From NCBI GenBank assembly GCA_017161705.1, contig JADFCW010000013.1:1-43118 (forward strand): DNA of 43,118 nucleotides, given 5' to 3'. The notes below the pieces were generated by a model. The model was not told where the DNA came from, made no database searches, and worked only from the letters and a program-made list of their open reading frames with translations. Within the stretch, counting starts at the first letter, position 1. The number at the start of each line of letters is the position of its first letter. The DNA comes from Candidatus Sumerlaeota bacterium (GTDB lineage Bacteria > Sumerlaeota > Sumerlaeia > JADFCW01). Of this stretch, positions 8,971 through 17,540 are shown piece after piece. The position numbers and the translations under genes were made by a program.

Positions 8971-9047
8971 ATGGACTGCGAATGGCACGCGGGAGCATGG
9001 ACTGCGGACAGCAAATTGAAGTTTCGATTCCATGCAGTTTGGACTGC
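8971..9047 (+). repeat. Short TGGACTGC repeat units upstream of the phosphodiesterase operon
   Basis: Three copies of TGGACTGC occur at 8972, 8998 and 9040, in contexts ATGGACTGCGAA, ATGGACTGCGGA and TTTGGACTGCAC. The unit is the reverse complement of the GCAGTCCA portion of the REP-like hairpin arms just upstream, so these may be decayed pieces of the same family. Confidence 0.45.
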
Positions 9048-9103
9048 ACCTTTTCCATATTCCACTTGAAGAAGTATTCGCGGGAAATGACCCGTGCAAA
9101 CTG

Positions 9104-10765
9104 ATGAAGGATGAATTACAGAAAGAAAACCGCGATCGGAAACGGGTGTTGATTATCGGCCTCGACGGTGCAACGTGGGACGTTATCCATCCGATGATTG
9201 CCGCGGGCCGGCTGCCGACGCTGTCGTGCCTAGTGCGCGAGGGCGCATCGGGTATCCTGCGTTCGACCATGCCGCCGCTGAGCCCTGTAGCGTGGTCGTC
9301 TTTTCTGACGGGCCAAAATCCCGGACGCCACGGCGTGTTCGGTTTCGAGGAGCCGGTCGAGGGAACGTATGACTTTCGGCCGGTGACCTCGCGGCCCGCC
9401 GGCGACCGCTCGCTGTGGCGCATCGCAAGCGACCACGGGCGGCGCGTTGTGGCCCTCGACATTCCGTTTTCCTGGCCACCTGAACCGGTGAACGGTTGTC
9501 TGGTGGCTGGGTTCGGTGCGCCGGTCCGCGAGGGCGTCGAGTTCACCTATCCGCCAGCATTGCGAGCCGCGCTGGAAAAACGGTTCGGCGAGTTCCGCGT
9601 TGCGGTTCCCGACATCAAGGCCGCGCCGCCGCGCGAGGCGGTGTTTCGGCGCTGGGATCGAATTCTCGACAACCGCGCCCGCGTCGCCGACGCCCTGATT
9701 GCCGAAGAAGATTGGGACATCTTTATGATTGTGCTCGGCGTTACCGATCATCTTCAGCATGGCGCGTGGACCTATTTCGAGCCGCTGCACCCCGACTGGC
9801 GGTCGCCGGAAGCCTCGCAGGCACGCGATGCCCTCTTTCGCTACTATGCGCGGGCGGATGAATTTGTCGAACGACTTATCCAGCGCGCGGCATCGTTGGT
9901 TCACGTTGTCGTTCTTTCCGATCACGGTTTCGGGACCACGCGGCGCGGCGATCTGACGCGGCAGGTCTTGAGCGAACGCGGCTGGCTGCGCTATCGTTCA
10001 TGGCCGCTGCTTTCGGGCACACGCGTTATGAGCTGGCTGCATCGCACGTATCAGGCGTCGTCATGGTTCAAGCGGCTGCTGCATCGGCGGCGCGCGGAAC
10101 GCCGCTGGCTGAAGCAAGTCGCAGCACGAGCCATTGACTGGCCGCAAACGCGCGCCTTTCCGGCGGCTATGGGTTGGCAGGTGTATATTCACCGGCGCGG
10201 CGGCGCTTTTCCGCAGGGCTGCGTCGAGCCGGGCGACGACTATGCGCTGCTCTGCTCGCAAATTCGGGAAGCGCTCGAGCAGTGTTCGGCAGACGGCTTG
10301 CCGCACCGGCCCATTCGCCGCGTCTGGCATCGCGATGAGATCTATCGCGGAAAGGCCGCAGCCCGCGCTCCCGATCTGTTTGTCGAATACCAGAATCTGC
10401 ACATGCCGGACAGCGCAATGACCCCGCCGGCCCTCCCGCCGAATACCGCGCAAGACCTCGTCGGCAGTCACACGCTTGACGGCGTTTTCATCGCATGGGG
10501 CCCCGACATTGTTCACACCAACCTCGACGGCGCGCGCATCGAAGATGTGATGCCCACTGTCCTGCACTTGATGAATTTGCCCGTGCCCGACGACCTCGAC
10601 GGCCGGGTTCTCGAACAGGCGCTACGACCGGAGGCGCTGCAACGGCAGCCTGTTCGCTATGAATCAGGGACAGGGGCGGCCGTATCCTCCTCCCCCGCAC
10701 CTCTTGCCGCCGACGAGGCCGAGTCGGTCAGGCAGCAACTGCGAAATTTGGGCTATTTGGATTAG
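9104..10765 (+). CDS. Alkaline-phosphatase-superfamily phosphodiesterase/nucleotide pyrophosphatase-like protein 1
   Basis: The 553-residue product belongs to the type I phosphodiesterase/nucleotide pyrophosphatase branch of the alkaline phosphatase fold. Metal-site residues are visible as 'IIGLDGATWD' (Asp21), 'GVTDHLQHG' (Asp215, His216) and 'VVLSDHGFGTT' (Asp273, His274). The probable nucleophile lies in 'PPLSPVAWSSFLTGQNPGRHG'. The C-terminus has the 'LPVPDDLDGRVL' and 'LRNLGYLD' signatures common in uncharacterised members. There is no clear signal peptide. The start at ATG 9104 avoids the repeat-derived residues in the track ORF, which begins at 9032. A close paralogue starts 13 nt downstream and a GT4 enzyme follows, so it probably acts on a glycan or lipid-linked phosphodiester. 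Substrate unknown. Confidence 0.85.
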   Translation: MKDELQKENRDRKRVLIIGLDGATWDVIHPMIAAGRLPTLSCLVREGASGILRSTMPPLSPVAWSSFLTGQNPGRHGVFGFEEPVEGTYDFRPVTSRPAGDRSLWRIASDHGRRVVALDIPFSWPPEPVNGCLVAGFGAPVREGVEFTYPPALRAALEKRFGEFRVAVPDIKAAPPREAVFRRWDRILDNRARVADALIAEEDWDIFMIVLGVTDHLQHGAWTYFEPLHPDWRSPEASQARDALFRYYARADEFVERLIQRAASLVHVVVLSDHGFGTTRRGDLTRQVLSERGWLRYRSWPLLSGTRVMSWLHRTYQASSWFKRLLHRRRAERRWLKQVAARAIDWPQTRAFPAAMGWQVYIHRRGGAFPQGCVEPGDDYALLCSQIREALEQCSADGLPHRPIRRVWHRDEIYRGKAAARAPDLFVEYQNLHMPDSAMTPPALPPNTAQDLVGSHTLDGVFIAWGPDIVHTNLDGARIEDVMPTVLHLMNLPVPDDLDGRVLEQALRPEALQRQPVRYESGTGAAVSSSPAPLAADEAESVRQQLRNLGYLD

Positions 10766-10778
10766 CGGGAAACGATGA

Positions 10779-12335
10779 ATGCGGAATGAAGAATTCGGCA
10801 GGAGAAAAGGCGAAGGAAAGCGCGTTCTGGTTGTGGGTCTCGACGGTGCGGCGTGGGAGATCATTCGGCCGATGGCTGCAGAAGGACGCCTTCCATGCCT
10901 GGCCGGCTTGATGGCGCGTTCGGGCTGTTACGAATTGCGCTCGACCGCACCGCCGATTACCCCGCCCGCCTGGTCGTCGTTTGCCACGGGCGAACCGCCG
11001 GACGTGCATGGCATCTTCGGTTTCAACTATCCCAACCCCAATGACTACTCGCTCCGCCTGACCACTGCTGCCGATTTGCAGCGGCCGGCGCTCTGGCAGC
11101 GCCTCAGCCGGGCCGGCCTGCGGGTTCTGCTTCTCGACGCGCCATTCACATTCCCGCCGCCATCCGTCAATGGCTTCGCGGTCAGCGGTTTTCCGACACC
11201 CGCTGCCGGCCACTTTGCCTATCCGCCCGATTTGGCCGAGCGTCTCACGGCAGAAGGGGTCGCTTGCGAGCGATATCCCGCCGAGCCGCGCGATCCGGCC
11301 GCCCCCGATTTTCTTTCGTGGCTCGACCGCTTTCTCGATGCGCGGCTGGCCATCTTCAGAATCCTTTCGGCGGCGGTGGCGTGGGACTTCTCTATGGTCG
11401 GGACGATGGCTCTCGATTGGGTGCAGCACGCGCTGTGGAAATATTATGACCCCCGTTTTGTGTTTGCGTCGGAGCCCGAGGCGGCTGGGCACCGCGAAAC
11501 GCTGTTCGCCGCTTATCGCCGCGTGGACCGCTGGCTGGGCGACCTGATCGAGAGCGCGGGCGGCGCGCCGCACGTCCTCATCTTGTCCGACCACGGCTTT
11601 GGCACAACCTACCACTATGACTGGATTTGCGAAGCGCTCTCGCAGGCCGGCCTGGTGCGTTGGCGATCGAGCGCGGGAGCGGCGCGGCGACTGGGTGGAA
11701 GAATGCTGCAAATCGCCCGATCGTCGCCGCGGATTCAGCGGTGGGGCAAACGCCTGCTCGGCGAAACACGGACGGCCCGCGCATGGGCACGCGCCGCGCG
11801 CACTTATGAGGCCATTGACTGGGCTCGAACGCGCGTCTTCCCCGCCGGCGATTACCACCTCAATTTGTATATCCACGCGAAGCCGCGGTTTGCACGCGGC
11901 ATCGTGGGCGCGGGAAAGGATTACGAGCGGGTATGCGCTGACGCAAAGAACGCACTCCTGGAGTTTTGCCCGCCGGGCCATTGCGCGAAGCTCGCGCGGT
12001 CGGTTTCCTGTCCTGCGCGGCCGGCGAAAGAATCGGCGCTCCCCTTGCGGCCGGACTTGATTGTCGAGTTATCCGTGTTTCCGCTCCCGCCCGAGCCGTC
12101 CGTCCGGCCAATGGCCGGCCTGTGCGGTTTTCATACGCCGTCGGGCGTCTTGATTTCCCCGTTTGGACAGCCGTCCAGCGCCGACATCTGTAGTGTCGCC
12201 CAGACCATCCTCGACTTCTTCGGCGTTTCATGCGCCGCCGACACGCAACCAGCACCGCCCGGAGGTCTCGAACTCGGCGCTGCCGAAACCGCCGCCATGC
12301 TTGATTCGTTGCGCCGCCTGGGCTATATGGATTGA
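10779..12335 (+). CDS. Alkaline-phosphatase-superfamily phosphodiesterase/nucleotide pyrophosphatase-like protein 2
   Basis: This 518-residue paralogue of the preceding gene has the same layout: 'VVGLDGAAWEIIRPM' with metal ligand Asp22, 'STAPPITPPAWSSFATGEPPDVHGIFGF' around the expected nucleophile, 'LDWVQHALW' at the place of the second metal ligands, 'LILSDHGFGTTYHYD' (Asp271, His272), and the terminal 'LRRLGYMD'. In the 'VTDHLQH' block of protein 1 the Asp-His pair is replaced by 'ALDWVQHA', so one metal ligand differs between the two copies. The gene starts 13 nt after the first copy and ends 9 nt before the glycosyltransferase ATG. The charged leader 'MRNEEFGRRKGEGK' before the core may not all be translated. 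Confidence 0.85.
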   Translation: MRNEEFGRRKGEGKRVLVVGLDGAAWEIIRPMAAEGRLPCLAGLMARSGCYELRSTAPPITPPAWSSFATGEPPDVHGIFGFNYPNPNDYSLRLTTAADLQRPALWQRLSRAGLRVLLLDAPFTFPPPSVNGFAVSGFPTPAAGHFAYPPDLAERLTAEGVACERYPAEPRDPAAPDFLSWLDRFLDARLAIFRILSAAVAWDFSMVGTMALDWVQHALWKYYDPRFVFASEPEAAGHRETLFAAYRRVDRWLGDLIESAGGAPHVLILSDHGFGTTYHYDWICEALSQAGLVRWRSSAGAARRLGGRMLQIARSSPRIQRWGKRLLGETRTARAWARAARTYEAIDWARTRVFPAGDYHLNLYIHAKPRFARGIVGAGKDYERVCADAKNALLEFCPPGHCAKLARSVSCPARPAKESALPLRPDLIVELSVFPLPPEPSVRPMAGLCGFHTPSGVLISPFGQPSSADICSVAQTILDFFGVSCAADTQPAPPGGLELGAAETAAMLDSLRRLGYMD

Positions 12336-12344
12336 GCCGTGGAA

Positions 12345-13577
12345 ATGAAGAGTCCAAGTGCTCGCCCGCGCATTCTTTTCGTCGCGCAGATACTCCCCTA
12401 TCCGCTCGATTCGGGCGCCACGGTACGTGCCTACTACATGCTGCGGCATCTGGCCGAGCGGTACCGCGTGACGCTCTGCGCGCTAGCTCGCAAAACCGAC
12501 CGCGCCGATGCCGTCGAGCATCTGAAGTCCTTTTGCGAGTCGGTTTATCTCGCGCCGATCCGGCGGTCGCTTCTGCAAGACGTCCTTGCGCTGGCAGTCA
12601 GTTTGGCGTCACAAATTCCGGTGTTGATTGCGCGCGAGCGCTCTGCGGAATTTCATCGCGTTATCCGTCGCGTAGTTGCCGCAACACGGCCCGACGCCAT
12701 CCATGTGGACCAGATCAAGGCGGCGCCGCATGTCGAAGATCTGCGCGCCGTCCCACGTCTCATTGACATGCACAACGTATATGACGAAATGCTCGAAGGC
12801 CTTGCGCGCCTGGCGCAATCGCCGCTTCGGCGCCGACTGCTTCAGCGTGAGGCGCGCCTGATGCGGCGCTATGAAACACGCATCTGCACGGAGTTCGACG
12901 AGGTGCTTGCCGTCACCGGTGCGAATGCCGGACGCCTGCAGGCCATGACGGCGCGCAAAACGCCAGTGACGTGCATTCCGATTTGCGTGGACCCGTCGGC
13001 GGTCTCCGTTGTCCCCGCGCGGCCCGACGCGTGCGAACTGCTTCTTCTCGGCCCGCTGGCGTATCCGCCGAATGCCGATGCCGCGCTCTGGATGATCCGG
13101 GAGATATTCCCATTGATCCATCGCGAACGGCCCGAGGTCCGGATCCAGATTGTTGGGGCGCGGCCCGACTATCGGCTGCAGCGAGCGGCTTCCGTCGAAC
13201 CGGCGGTGTCGCTGACGGGCTATGCCGAGGACCTGTCGCCGTTCTGGCCGCGGACGGCGGCACTGGCCGTTCCGTTGCGCGCCGGCAGCGGTATGCGCGT
13301 GAAAATTCTCGATGCAATGGCGCGCGGCGTGCCTGTGATTTCAACCCGGCTGGGCGCCGAAGGGATCCATGCGCGGAACGGCGACGAGATTCTGTTGGCC
13401 GACCATCCGGCCGGCTTTGCACGCGCCGTCATTCGGCTGATTGGGGATTTCGACCTGCGACAGTCGCTTGCGCAGAGCGCCCGACGTCTGGTGGAACAAC
13501 AATACGACTGGCGGGTGCGCTACCGCGAGGCCGACGCGGTGTATGCGCGCCTGCTTTCTCAAGGAAACCGCACGTAG
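12345..13577 (+). CDS. Family 4 glycosyltransferase
   Basis: The 410-residue protein has a GT-B fold signature. The N-terminal half contains 'ILFVAQILPYPLDSGATVRAYYMLRHLAERYRVTLCAL', as in exopolysaccharide-type sugar transferases. The C-terminal donor-binding half has 'LLLLGPLAYPPNADAALWM' and 'AVPLRAGSGMRVKILDAMARGVPVISTRLGAEGI', the GT4 nucleotide-sugar site. The N-terminal pattern recalls transferases of the PEP-CTERM/XrtA exopolysaccharide loci, but no exosortase is present here. ATG 12345 is preferred over the GTG at 12339. It is the last gene of the phosphodiesterase operon, so the three products probably act on one surface or secreted polymer. Confidence 0.85.
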   Translation: MKSPSARPRILFVAQILPYPLDSGATVRAYYMLRHLAERYRVTLCALARKTDRADAVEHLKSFCESVYLAPIRRSLLQDVLALAVSLASQIPVLIARERSAEFHRVIRRVVAATRPDAIHVDQIKAAPHVEDLRAVPRLIDMHNVYDEMLEGLARLAQSPLRRRLLQREARLMRRYETRICTEFDEVLAVTGANAGRLQAMTARKTPVTCIPICVDPSAVSVVPARPDACELLLLGPLAYPPNADAALWMIREIFPLIHRERPEVRIQIVGARPDYRLQRAASVEPAVSLTGYAEDLSPFWPRTAALAVPLRAGSGMRVKILDAMARGVPVISTRLGAEGIHARNGDEILLADHPAGFARAVIRLIGDFDLRQSLAQSARRLVEQQYDWRVRYREADAVYARLLSQGNRT

Positions 13578-13585
13578 TAGGATCG

Positions 13586-13601
13586 CCCGTGCAACGGGTT
13601 T
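13586..13601 (+). terminator. Weak candidate terminator after the glycosyltransferase
   Basis: CCCGT-GCA-ACGGG forms a 5-bp stem with a 3-nt loop followed by TTT, within the 41-nt gap between convergent genes. The stem is short and the T-run is only three bases. Confidence 0.3.
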
Positions 13602-13618
13602 CCCCTGGAGTATCACGA

Positions 13619-15634
13619 TCACGCCAGCAGTTTCTTTGCGCGCGCGATCACGTTTTCGACCGTCAGGCCGTATTGCTTGAACAGCTCCTGATACGGCGCG
13701 CTTGCCCCGAACTTTTCGATCCCGATCACGTCGCCGCCGTCGCCCACCCATTCGCGCCAGCCCATCGGCGAGGCCGCCTCGATGGCCAGCCGTGCTCGAA
13801 CCGCCGGCGGGAGCACCTCGTCGCGATAGGCCTGCGGCTGGGCGCGGAACAGCTCCCAGCTGGGCATGCTCACGACGCGGACTGCCGCACCGTCGGCTTC
13901 CAGCTTCGCCTGCGCTTCGAGAGCCAGATGCACCTCGGAGCCGCTGGCGATCAGGATCAGATCGGGTTTCGAGGCTTTTTCTTTCAGCAAGACGTAGGCG
14001 CCCTTGAGCACGCCTTCGGCGCCGGCATATTTTGCCGGATCGAGCACGGGCACGTTTTGGCGCGTGAGCACCAGGACCGTAGGGCCGGTCTTGCGCAACA
14101 TGGCTGCGCGCCAGGCATACGCGGTTTCGTTGGCGTCGGCCGGCCGGATGACGCACATGTTGGGCATGGCGCGAAGCGCCGCCAGATGCTCGACGGGCTG
14201 ATGCGTCGGGCCGTCCTCGCCCAGACCGATCGAGTCGTGGGTCATGTAGTAGATCACCGGCAAGTTCATCAGCGCGGACAGACGCATCGAGGGACGCGCA
14301 TAATCGGTGAAAACAAAAAACGTGGCCGCATAGGGCCGGATCCCGCCGTGCAGGGCCATGCCGTTGCACGCGCCGCACATGACGTGTTCGCGGACGCCGA
14401 AGGCAAAGTTGCGATTGGCGTAATGGCCCTTGGCGAAGTAGCCGGACGACGCAATCAGGGTACGTGTGGACGGGGCCAGATCGGCGCTGCCGCCGGCGAG
14501 AAAGGGCACTTTCTCCGCGATGGCGTTGAGGACCTTTCCGCCGGTCGCACGGGTGGCCGCAGGTTTTTCGGAAGCGCCGAAGCGCGGGATTTTGGCATCC
14601 CAGTCGGCCGGCAATTCGCCTTTCATTGCCGCCTCGAACTGGGCGGCCAGTTCAGGGAAGGCTTTCCGGTAGGCGGAAAACTTTTCATTCCACTCTGCTT
14701 CCCACTTACGTCCGCGCTCGACGGCCTGGCGCATGTGGGCCAGCACGTCGTCGGGCACAAGGAACTTGGCGTCTTCCGGCCAGCCATAGGCGCGCTTGGT
14801 CAGCTTGCATTCCTCTTCGCCCAACGGTTCGCCGTGGGCTTCCTTCGTATCCTGTCGGTTGGGCGAACCATAGGCGATGTGCGAGCGAACGATGATGAGC
14901 GACGGCCGTTCGGTTTCACGGCGGGCGGCTTCCAATGCGGCGCTCAGCCGGCCGAGATCGTTGGCGTTGTCGCCGATATTCTGCACATGCCAGTGGTAGC
15001 TCTCAAACCGCCTGGCCACGTCGTCCGAATACGTCAGATCGGTGTTCCCCTCGATGCTGATGTGATTATCGTCGTAGAGGAAAATCAATTTGCCCAGACC
15101 CAGATGACCGGCCAGCGAGGCGGCCTCGTGCGAAGCGCCCTCCATCAGGTCGCCGTCGCCGCAGATGACATAGGTATGGTGATTGACGATCTCAAAGCCG
15201 GGGCGGTTATAGACAGCGGCCAGATGCGCTTCGGCCATGGCCATGCCGACGGCATTCATGCAGCCCTGGCCGAGGGGGCCGGTCGTAGTCTCGACCCCCG
15301 GTACCACCTCGTATTCCGGATGGCCGGGCGTCTTGCTTCCCCATTGGCGGAAGTTTTTCAGGTCGTCGAGCGTCAGGTCATAGCCGGTCAGAAACAGCAC
15401 AGCATATTGGAGAACGGACGCATGGCCAGCCGACAGCACGAAGCGGTCGCGGTCGGGCCAATGAGGATTGCGGGGATTATACTTCATACACCGATTCCAG
15501 AGCACATAGGCCAGCGGCGCCAAAGCCATAGCCGTGCCTGGATGGCCGGACCTGGCCTGCTGAACCATGTCCATCGACAGCGTGCGGATAGTGTTGATGC
15601 AAAGCAGATCGAGTTGTTCCTGATTGGTGCTCAT
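13619..15634 (-). CDS. tkt: Transketolase
   Basis: The 671-residue protein matches the usual transketolase length. It moves two-carbon ketol units between sugar phosphates in the non-oxidative pentose phosphate pathway, using thiamine diphosphate. Visible motifs are '[21 protein letters not shown]' near the N-terminus, the thiamine diphosphate motif GDGDLMEG (159-166) leading to '[10 protein letters not shown]', and the transketolase signature region '[24 protein letters not shown]' in the pyrimidine-binding domain. The start is Met at 15634 ('[12 protein letters not shown]'), which follows a strong GGGAGGAG ribosome-binding site; the longer track ORF adds 24 unrelated residues. The gene stands alone, converging on the glycosyltransferase operon. 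The thiamine synthesis gene thiE lies far away near 41740. Confidence 0.98.
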   Translation of the reverse strand: MSTNQEQLDLLCINTIRTLSMDMVQQARSGHPGTAMALAPLAYVLWNRCMKYNPRNPHWPDRDRFVLSAGHASVLQYAVLFLTGYDLTLDDLKNFRQWGSKTPGHPEYEVVPGVETTTGPLGQGCMNAVGMAMAEAHLAAVYNRPGFEIVNHHTYVICGDGDLMEGASHEAASLAGHLGLGKLIFLYDDNHISIEGNTDLTYSDDVARRFESYHWHVQNIGDNANDLGRLSAALEAARRETERPSLIIVRSHIAYGSPNRQDTKEAHGEPLGEEECKLTKRAYGWPEDAKFLVPDDVLAHMRQAVERGRKWEAEWNEKFSAYRKAFPELAAQFEAAMKGELPADWDAKIPRFGASEKPAATRATGGKVLNAIAEKVPFLAGGSADLAPSTRTLIASSGYFAKGHYANRNFAFGVREHVMCGACNGMALHGGIRPYAATFFVFTDYARPSMRLSALMNLPVIYYMTHDSIGLGEDGPTHQPVEHLAALRAMPNMCVIRPADANETAYAWRAAMLRKTGPTVLVLTRQNVPVLDPAKYAGAEGVLKGAYVLLKEKASKPDLILIASGSEVHLALEAQAKLEADGAAVRVVSMPSWELFRAQPQAYRDEVLPPAVRARLAIEAASPMGWREWVGDGGDVIGIEKFGASAPYQELFKQYGLTVENVIARAKKLLA

Positions 15635-16077
15635 CAAGCGCTCCTCCCGAAAGACAAGACAAAGTGGAATGCATTTTCTGCTCAAAAGGCATTTGTCGTA
15701 AGCCAAAGCGCCCGCCGATTGTCAACGACGAGATTCGACCTTTATCCTTTGGAGAAAGGCATGGCGCCTTTGGGCGGGGTGTTTTTGGAGGGTCTCGGCG
15801 GTTGGCCAATTGTGTAAATTTTCTTTGACTTCGGACGTGCGCACCCCTTACATCTCAAAATGGCAATGGAGTTTGCCATCCCTCTTTTCAGGGTAAACCA
15901 CCTGAGTCATCCTCAGCGTTGATAACTCCTGCGGCGAAGGTTCGCGAGGCGGCGGCCTTTGGGTTCTCCGTGCACCAAAATCATTTCCCCCCGCCGCCGA
16001 GGGCAGTAATCCTCTGGAATGTGATGCTTTCCGTTTTTTGTTTCATGCGGCGCCGATTTGTTTTTGGAGAGGTGGAG
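15635..16077. other. Intergenic region between divergent tkt and the efflux operon
   Basis: The 443-base spacer must hold promoters for tkt and the TolC-HlyD-RND operon. On the plus strand TTGACT (15825-15830) is followed 17 nt later by TTACAT, a weak pair. On the minus strand a perfect TTGACA complement lies at 15720-15725, with no good -10. The N-terminal extension in the track before 16078 does not look like protein. No repeat or RNA gene is seen. Confidence 0.45.
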
Positions 16078-17499
16078 ATGAAAAAGTGCCTGATGACCAT
16101 ATGCCTGGCGGCTGTTGCTCTAACCGGTTGCGTGAAATTTCAAAACAAGCCATTGTCGCCAGAGCAGAATCTGGAGGAATTCGAGAAACGAACGCTGAAC
16201 GACCCCAATCTGAAATCATTCCTGATCTCCAACAAGGACATCGAGCAGTGGCCGCCACGAGCATGGAACCTTTCCTTGCTTACCTTGGCCGCCTTTTACT
16301 TCCACCCCGATCTCGACGAAGCACGCGCGGGTCTGGCCGTTGCGAGCGCCGGTTTGCTCACAGCCCGTCAGCGCCCCAATCCGACGGTCTCCGTCAGCCC
16401 GCAATTCAACAGCAGCACGCCCGACTCGGCCGGCGTCTCTCCATGGATTCTGGCATTCGATTTTGACATTCCCATCGAAACGGCCGGCAAGCGCGGCTAT
16501 CGCATTCGGCAGTCGGAGCAACTCAGCGAGGCCGCCCGGCTCAAGATCGCCGCGGCTGCCTGGCAGGTGCGAAGCCGCGTGCGGAGCCGTTTGCTGGACC
16601 TCTACGCCGCCGGCGAAACCGAATCCCTGTTGAGGTCGCAACTGGCTATTCTCGAGGACAATGCGCGTCTGATGAAGCTCCAACTCGAAGCGGGCGCCGT
16701 CTCGCCCTTCGAGGTCAGCCAGGCCAACATCGCTTTGGCGGCAACCCGCCTGGCCGTGGACGACGCTGTTCGAAAGCGCGCAGAGGCGCGCGCGGCGCTG
16801 GCCAACGCGCTCGGGCTGCCCGTCAAGGCGCTCGATGAAGTCAGTTTGTCTTTCGAGGATTTGGAGAAAGAACCGGCAGACATCCCGCCGCTTGCTGTCC
16901 GTCGCGAGGCCCTGCTCAATCGTGCCGATCTCCTGGGTGCGCTTGCCGAATACGAAGCGGCCCAGGCTGCTCTGCAAATCGAGATCGCCAAACAGTATCC
17001 CGACATCCATCTTGGCCCGGGCTATGAGTATGACCAAAGCGAGCACAAGTGGGGCATCGCGCTGTCGCTGGAACTGCCGGTGTTGAACCAAAACAAAGGT
17101 CCCATTGCCGAAGCCGAGGCTCGGCGCGCCGAAGCGGCTGCAAAGTTCACTGCGTTGCAAGCCCGTGTGCTCGGCGAGATTGAATTGGCCGCCGCCAGCT
17201 ATGAGTCCGCCGTCCAGAAAGTGCAAACGGCCAGGGAATTGGTCAGCAATTCGACCAAACGCGAACAGGCGGCCCTGGCCATGTTCAAGGCCGGAGAAAT
17301 CTCTAAATTGGAACTCGCCACCATCCAGATCGAACGCAAGACCAACGAACTGGCGCTTCTCAATGCCCGGGTCGAGGTCCTCCAAGCGCTGGGTACTTTA
17401 GAGGACGCCATGCAGTGTCCAACCGACGGATTCGACTGGCAGTCGAGGGTCCCGTGGAAGGAGAAAGCACCGGTCAAGGACAAGACCGACAGACCGTGA
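16078..17499 (+). CDS. TolC-family outer membrane efflux lipoprotein
   Basis: The 473-residue product begins 'MKKCLMTICLAAVALTGCVKF', a lipoprotein signal with lipobox LTGC (Cys at about 18). The rest is rich in long amphipathic helices such as 'LLRSQLAILEDNARLMKLQLEAGAVSPFEVSQANIALAATRLA' and its C-terminal counterpart 'TKREQAALAMFKAGEISKLELATIQIERKTNELALLNARVEVLQALG', the duplicated outer-membrane-factor helical pairs. In a tripartite pump it forms the trans-envelope channel. The ATG at 16078 follows GGAGAGGTGGAG, a strong ribosome-binding region; upstream residues in the track are not part of it. The adaptor gene starts 41 nt downstream. Confidence 0.93.
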   Translation: MKKCLMTICLAAVALTGCVKFQNKPLSPEQNLEEFEKRTLNDPNLKSFLISNKDIEQWPPRAWNLSLLTLAAFYFHPDLDEARAGLAVASAGLLTARQRPNPTVSVSPQFNSSTPDSAGVSPWILAFDFDIPIETAGKRGYRIRQSEQLSEAARLKIAAAAWQVRSRVRSRLLDLYAAGETESLLRSQLAILEDNARLMKLQLEAGAVSPFEVSQANIALAATRLAVDDAVRKRAEARAALANALGLPVKALDEVSLSFEDLEKEPADIPPLAVRREALLNRADLLGALAEYEAAQAALQIEIAKQYPDIHLGPGYEYDQSEHKWGIALSLELPVLNQNKGPIAEAEARRAEAAAKFTALQARVLGEIELAAASYESAVQKVQTARELVSNSTKREQAALAMFKAGEISKLELATIQIERKTNELALLNARVEVLQALGTLEDAMQCPTDGFDWQSRVPWKEKAPVKDKTDRP

Positions 17500-17540
17500 C
17501 CGCGACGGCCGCTAAACTGTCGAATGAATGGGAGTCAGCA

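Noticed and set aside
12971-15817. 948-residue plus-strand ORF opposite transketolase
   Set aside because: The minus strand encodes an unmistakable transketolase; the long plus-strand frame is a mirror of high-GC codon use and has no family motifs.
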